DNA from: Sapria himalayana
Lineage: Eukaryota > Streptophyta > Magnoliopsida > Malpighiales > Rafflesiaceae
DNA length: 64,000 nucleotides
Assembly (NCBI GenBank): GCA_029783825.1
Contig: JAREIK010003431.1
Coordinates: 820,994 to 884,993, forward strand
Direction of reading: 5' to 3'
Positions 59,016 through 64,000 of this stretch are shown one piece after another; position 1 is the stretch's first letter; the number at the start of each line of letters is the position of its first letter. The notes beneath the pieces were generated by a model. That model was not told the DNA's origin. It worked only from the letters and a program-made list of their open reading frames with translations, and searched no databases. A program made the translations under genes and the position numbers.

Positions 59016-59400
59016 TAGAGATATCAAACTTGTCATGTTGTACCGGCATAATCCATTTTTTTAGGTCAATGCAAACCACCATGAAGGTACAACTTTAAAT
59101 TTTGGCTTGGTTCATTCCAAGCTAACCTTGGTTACGTTCAGACTAGCCAAAGTCAGGTCCAAGCTATCTTGTTTGGCCAGATGGGCCAAAATCGACCCAC
59201 TTGGGCCATTGTGCAGAGTTGAACTATCCAAGCCTAAGTCAGGTCTAGGCTATCTTGTTTGGCTAGCTTGGTTCATTCCAAGCTAACCATGCCTCCCTTG
59301 CCACAAATTTTGACCTGACATAATCCAAGACATGTCATGAAACATTTAGACATGGCTTTTAACTGGGTCATGTCATGTCAAGTATAGTTGAACTATGGCT
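59016..59400 (+). mobile_element. Possible hAT terminus relic
   Basis: Starts TAGAGATATCAAACTTGTC, like the family terminus, followed by about 380 bp of GC-richer sequence with repeated TTCCAAGCTAACC, TCAGGTC-AGGCTATCTTG and GGCCA words (59100-59290 contains two imperfect copies of about 110 bp). A matching right end and target duplication were not found. Confidence 0.4.
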
Positions 59401-60096
59401 TTTAACATGTAAACATACGTGCGCGCGCGTGTGTTTATATGTATATCCATATAAATATATTTTGATTCCATATACTAAGGATTTGAAGAAAGTATCTAGG
59501 TAGCTAGCTGCTTTGTGCAATAAAGTTGACATAAGTTCAAATTGCATAGGTGAAACACTCTTTGATATGCCCAAACATATTAAAACATCTTTATGCAATA
59601 AAGGTATTTTTATACGTTTCTCTCTCTCTTGAGATGTGATACGCCCAAGCCACTACTAGGATGAAATTAGGTGAGTACTTTTTGAGCAAGAATTGGTTCC
59701 CAATTATGAAGGTGAGATTAGGGAGAAAAAGGAAAAATAAGTTTATTATGTAGAAATTGATGGAGAATGATTAAACTAGATGTTGCAACTACATCCCCCT
59801 TTAAAATGACTTGCTCCCCTTACCAACAAAATTTAATGGTCAAATTAAAAGTCATCATGTGTCACATGACCCAATTATTGAAGTCATTGGATGCCCAAAA
59901 CCACATTAGGATCCTCAATAGGTAATACATATAAATTCCAATTTAAACAATATATCTTGCAGTAATAATTCAACCCATGGGCAAGAATGTCGGCATACTA
60001 GAAAAATCATCATTGCCAATATAGACCTTGAGTTTTGAAGTTGGTTGAATTGGAAGATTCAAGCATTCCACAAGACATGGCTTGAAAAAATAATAG
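59401..60096. other. Intergenic sequence with a B-box-like site and (GT)n/(CG)n stretch
   Basis: ACGTGCGCGCGCGTGTG at 59417-59433; AAGTTCAAATTGC at 59532-59544 resembles a degenerate B box. No gene recognised. Confidence 0.4.
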
Positions 60097-60104
60097 GTGC
60101 TTCC

Positions 60105-60560
60105 TACATGTGTCAAATAGGCCGTGTCAGGCCGACACAGCTTATTTTTTTTAGGCTCGTATGGGCCCGCATGTCGTGCCTGTTATGGCATGGTTCACTA
60201 GAGGCCAAACTTGGAATAGCCTCACCACCCAAAATCAGCTCGGTTTCAGGCTAATTTGTGCTGGGATTTGATGATATGGGTGCTCCCCAAAACTGAGCGA
60301 GCACTTCCACTGACACACTTGGCCCATCGCCACACTCGACTGGTGACACAGTGATGGTGCAATGCCTGATGGGTGTTGCCCATCACCACGTCGCATCATT
60401 GCCCCATGTTGTGCCCACGTGCCAGGCACACGGGTTGATTTCTCTCGGTATGGCACGACATAATTCATGTTGAGAGTGTGCCCGACACGGTTGAACTAGG
60501 CCCAGGCCGCCCGACATGGCTGAACTAGGCCAGTGCCACCCGGCCCGGTTGGTGCCTCTA
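60105..60560. mobile_element. Short non-autonomous hAT element E (456 bp)
   Basis: Begins TACATGTGTCAAATAGGCC and ends GGTTGGTGCCTCTA; flanks GTGCTTCC (60097-60104) and GTGCTTTC (60561-60568) agree at 7 of 8. GC-rich ends as in element A and nearly the same length, but the middle is different (repeated CATCACCACG/GTTGCCCATC words). It sits 2 bp from the end of copy D. Confidence 0.85.
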
Positions 60561-60570
60561 GTGCTTTCTA

Positions 60571-63500
60571 TAGATTTCAAATGGGTTGTGTCATGCTGAC
60601 ATAGCCCATTTGAGTGTGGCATGACCATGCCGCTCATGACGTGAATGGTTGGCCCACATATTGTAGTGTTGTACTAGGAAATGCTAGGCCTAAAGTGAGC
60701 CTTGCTATTTTGGGCTAGATATGGCCTATTTGGGCAGAATAAATACCTTTTTTTGCCTTATTCCTAGTCCTAAGAGTATGAGTGTAAGATCTAATATGAT
60801 TTTTGATTATTTAATTTCATTTAAATTAAAATATTATGCATAAATCCAATTAAAAAAATGCATCAAAATATAAATTGAGTAAAACTATGAATTATAATCC
60901 AATATAATATTCAATACAATATATACTGCATACATATTACATCAATCATCAATAGATAAATTACAAAAGTAGATAAATCAAAATGAAAATTACAATGGCA
61001 AAATAAATAAGTTATAGCATTATAGCACATTAAAATTATGATATGACTTAAAAATCATCAATGATCAATTAGGATATGTGGTATTGTACTAGAGAAGTTA
61101 GTAAATCATATGTTATATTAGATAGCATGAGATTGGTGGATTCCTATAATTTATACAATAGAATAAGTCTAAGTTCTTATTATCATCATGTGATAAGATG
61201 AAGTAATAATCAGTATCTAAGTATCAAGGTAGTTTATTCCTATTCGATGAACCACCCATTCATTTGCTTCTAGATAACTAAATAGGGAAGTCATCTCTAA
61301 AATTGGTGTTGATGTTCATACTTAGAGCATGGTTACAACTAGTATATATAGTATCATAATATAAAATAAGTCAGTCAAATTTATTGAATGAATCCTTCAA
61401 ATTGGTGTATCTGGTTCATACACATAGATATATAAGTAAAAATATTTTTTATCACTTCCATATTAATCCTAAGACTCATATTGGCAGCAAAACAATATAA
61501 AGTTGGAATGAAAGACCAATAATTCAAATGTTTGATTTCCATTTTAACAACCATGACACTAAATACAAGGTGACCTCTATACTTGCTAAACATAATACCA
61601 ATGTCATATAATACCTAAGTGCAATGTAAGTAGTGGAAATATACATAGATAAACACATGTTCGTTGTATCATAGAAAATCTTTGGGAATTTCATAAATAA
61701 AATTCATATATCTCAATATGAATCATCAATAATAAGCTCATCACTTTTACTATTATTGTGTTTAGATATCACATATTAGTAGCTAACACATAACTCTAAT
61801 ATTAGGCAGGTATAATTCTAATGGTGTCTCATATCTATTTAGAATTTTTTTAAGTACCATAGATAAACATAGGTTGCTAAACACGTGTTACCTACAATGC
61901 ATGCTAAGATATTTTCGTGAATTTATTTTTTTTCTAGTGCAAGAGAAAAAACTTATATTTATTCCTATACTATGAGGTTAATCACATGAAACATATATCT
62001 AATATAAAATATCTCACCTAATAATCTGTATCTAATAGTCTTAACAAACATACTAATAGTTTCTTCATTATTAGAAGCAGTATTAAAAGTTATATTAAAT
62101 ATTTTTTTAGAATATCATACTTCCTAAAGATTTATATCATGCACTCATATATGGTATGACCATCATGAAGATGGAGAAGCTCAAAATATCCTAATATTTT
62201 TTTATTAAGTTTTTATTTAGTATCTATGTAGTAGGCAGTGAGGCATGCAAATGATGCATCTTCACATCTAGTCTATATATTGGATGTCACATATATCACT
62301 ACTATATTTCCTAAATTTGTTAGTTATTAATATTTTTATAATTTATAATCTTTTATTATATCATTACTACATGTAGACTTAGGGATCCTATTATAAGCAA
62401 GCTAGAAGAAGGTATGCATAATACTTATTATCCTATGATCCTCCAAAAATCTAATTGGGAGATATTTAATAGTAATCAATTTGGTCTTGTATTCCCTTTA
62501 AATATCATAATGGTATAATGAAGGGGGTCAACAAGGCAGAACTACATTCATCTTGAAAGACATCACCATTAAGTTAATTTTGCATTTTATCTAATACATC
62601 ATGTTTTTTGGTACATTGATCAACATGCCCATTTAAGTACATAGTTTTACATGCACTCATACATGTATATATCTTTTTAAATTATATACATTATGTTGAA
62701 TCTTAAATAATACCCCTCAAATTTTTAGTTTTTATTTTTTTAAAGTGTGTATATACTACTAATGTTCGCTTACTTTTTTGTTTTTTAGGTAGCATATGGA
62801 TTTGGGTCGAGGCTATTGAAGAAATCATAGTTTTTACCTCAGACCTTTTAGTTGAGTTATCATTATTTTCTATGTCAATATCAATTTCATACTCATTATC
62901 ATTATAGTCATTATGTAACATTTTTTTAATTACTTAAATTTTTTTAAATAAAATATGAAATTAAAAAAAAATTTCAATGTAGCACTGAAACAAAAAAAAT
63001 TTAAAAACAAATACCATACTACAAACCACTATGTAGTAAATTTTAATCTCCAAAGTCAAGAAAAGCAAGTTGTATTGTTACACATGCTAACAGGTACACT
63101 CACACCACCATGAACCATCTATCCTATATGCATAAACATTAAATCTCGGTTGAAATTAAAAAAAATTGCATAGTATATATAAATATAATATTTATATTAT
63201 AAAATAAAAGACTAAAGAGATACTACACAGAAAATACGAAGTAAGAGAAACTAAGAGAGTAAAAGAGATGAGAAGAAATTGAGAATGAATGTCTAAATTT
63301 TTTCTTCTCTATTTATAAAGAAAACAAATTTCAAATTTATTAAAAAATATATATATATTTGTTTTTATAATTTTTATTATTTAAAATTGGTCTAGAATCA
63401 TGATAGCCATTAGATTCTGGCCATAGTTATCATTGTCTTTGTCAAAAGCTTATTGAATAAAAATATAATGAGTGACCGAATTATGTGGTCAACCAATTAT

Positions 63501-63850
63501 AATCTGTCACATAAGCAATATCTAGCTTATGTAGCTGAATTTTTTTTAAGAAACCATGCTCCATCAAATAGTCACTTGAAGAAACGTGACTCATGACCTG
63601 TGACCCAAGTGTAGCTAGTTTTGGGTCCTTGAGCTAGTGGACCATGCCGACAGGCTAGGCATGTGGGTCATGCCTAGCTTGGCACAAGGAATGGTTCATG
63701 CCAGTTCAACATGGCACGAGTTGTGCCATTGAGAGGCACAGTCAAAGATTAGGCATGGTTCTGGACTATATTGTGCTAGGCTAGGCATGGTTGAACTATG
63801 TTATGTTATGGGCTATGCATGGGCCACCTAACCCATTTGATAAATCTAGC
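60571..63850 (-). mobile_element. Old full-length hAT copy D
   Basis: About 3.28 kb, minus strand, with ends TAGATTTCAAATGGGTTGTG and AACCCATTTGATAAATCTA and GC-richer subterminal zones (60571-60740 and 63590-63840: GGCACAAGG, GGCATGTGGGTCATGCC). Flanks TGCTTTCTA (60562-60570) and TGCTTCTA (63851-63858) match apart from one T, a plausible old target duplication. Contains transposase relics in the same order as B. Confidence 0.75.
61050..62921 (-). pseudogene. hAT transposase relic of copy D, dimerisation domain deleted
   Basis: N-terminus at 62921 (NDNSTKRSEVKTMISSIAST, then KQKSKRTLVVYTHFKKIKTK) parallels copy B residues 15-60. Later blocks align down to MFSKYRGHLVFSVMVVKMEI, HLNYWS, LYCFAANM, INMEVIKNIFTYISMCMNQI (61593-61381). 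Beyond 61145 the sequence jumps from the segment before VSSVASES to the C-terminal tail: about 270 bp with the dimerisation domain are missing relative to C. Many stops. Confidence 0.75.
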
Positions 63851-63858
63851 TGCTTCTA

Positions 63859-64000
63859 ATGTTAATGTGAACATGGATACAATGAGAAGTAATTTCACCC
63901 AAAAGAAGCAAGGAATGATGAGTACCTTGCCTAGTAAGTATATTATGACAATGTTCTATGTCTAATATGTGGTTAGTATCTAATCAATTATGGGCTCCTC
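63859..64000. other. Right edge, unassigned
   Basis: 142 bp of ordinary composition, nothing recognised. Confidence 0.5.

Overview
The window is nuclear DNA of a flowering plant, very AT-rich and dense with decayed transposons. The conserved gene in it resembles monocot homologues, and the transposon-filled giant introns would suit a palm-like monocot, but the species is inference. No prokaryotic gene organisation, CRISPR array, rRNA or credible tRNA gene was seen.

One cellular gene dominates the minus strand. Seven small coding exons of an OTU-family cysteine protease (deubiquitinase-like) lie at 42281-41948, 41851-41682, 21308-21235, 21151-21097, 6898-6824, 6695-6622 and 6546-6498. All junctions keep frame and the spliced reading gives 277 residues, including the DGNC active-site signature. 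The introns measure 20373, 83 (GC-AG), 14198, 128 and 75 bp, plus one of at least 6.5 kb that runs off the left edge with the C-terminal exons. A candidate non-coding first exon and promoter sits near 51.5-51.7 kb, so about 50 kb of the window may be a single transcription unit.

The introns and flanks are layered transposon remains. (i) A GC-rich hAT family has termini like TAGAGGTGTCAAAC: a 3.6 kb plus-strand copy with perfect 8-bp target duplications (33842-37463), a 5'-truncated copy (43152-45895, minus), an old copy (60571-63850, minus), internal relics (15.5 and 27.3-29.2 kb) and three short non-autonomous elements (4002-4758, 33174-33631, 60105-60560). (ii) A second hAT lineage with a DUF659-type domain lies at 25.4-26.5 kb. 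(iii) Ty1/copia pieces lie at 0.05-2, 4.8-5.2, 10.5-15.0, 24.5-25.4, 42.6-43.1 and 46.1-47.2 kb. (iv) A Ty3/gypsy reverse transcriptase/RNase H relic lies at 48.0-49.5 kb. (v) An L1-type LINE relic lies at 16.7-18.0 kb. (vi) A CACTA element (52663-58234, TSD TAT) sits between two 640-bp inverted arms. (vii) A ~1.9 kb repeat pair lies at 29.2-31.0 and 38.6-40.5 kb.

No new enzymatic system was found. The notable points are the extreme intron structure of the OTU gene, a truncated foreign exon inside its intron 4, two sister hAT copies disabled by different mutations, a 25-bp minisatellite inside a short hAT element, and a CACTA element at the centre of a long inverted repeat whose arms carry tRNA-like A/B boxes. 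All homology calls come from reading the sequence, not from searches.
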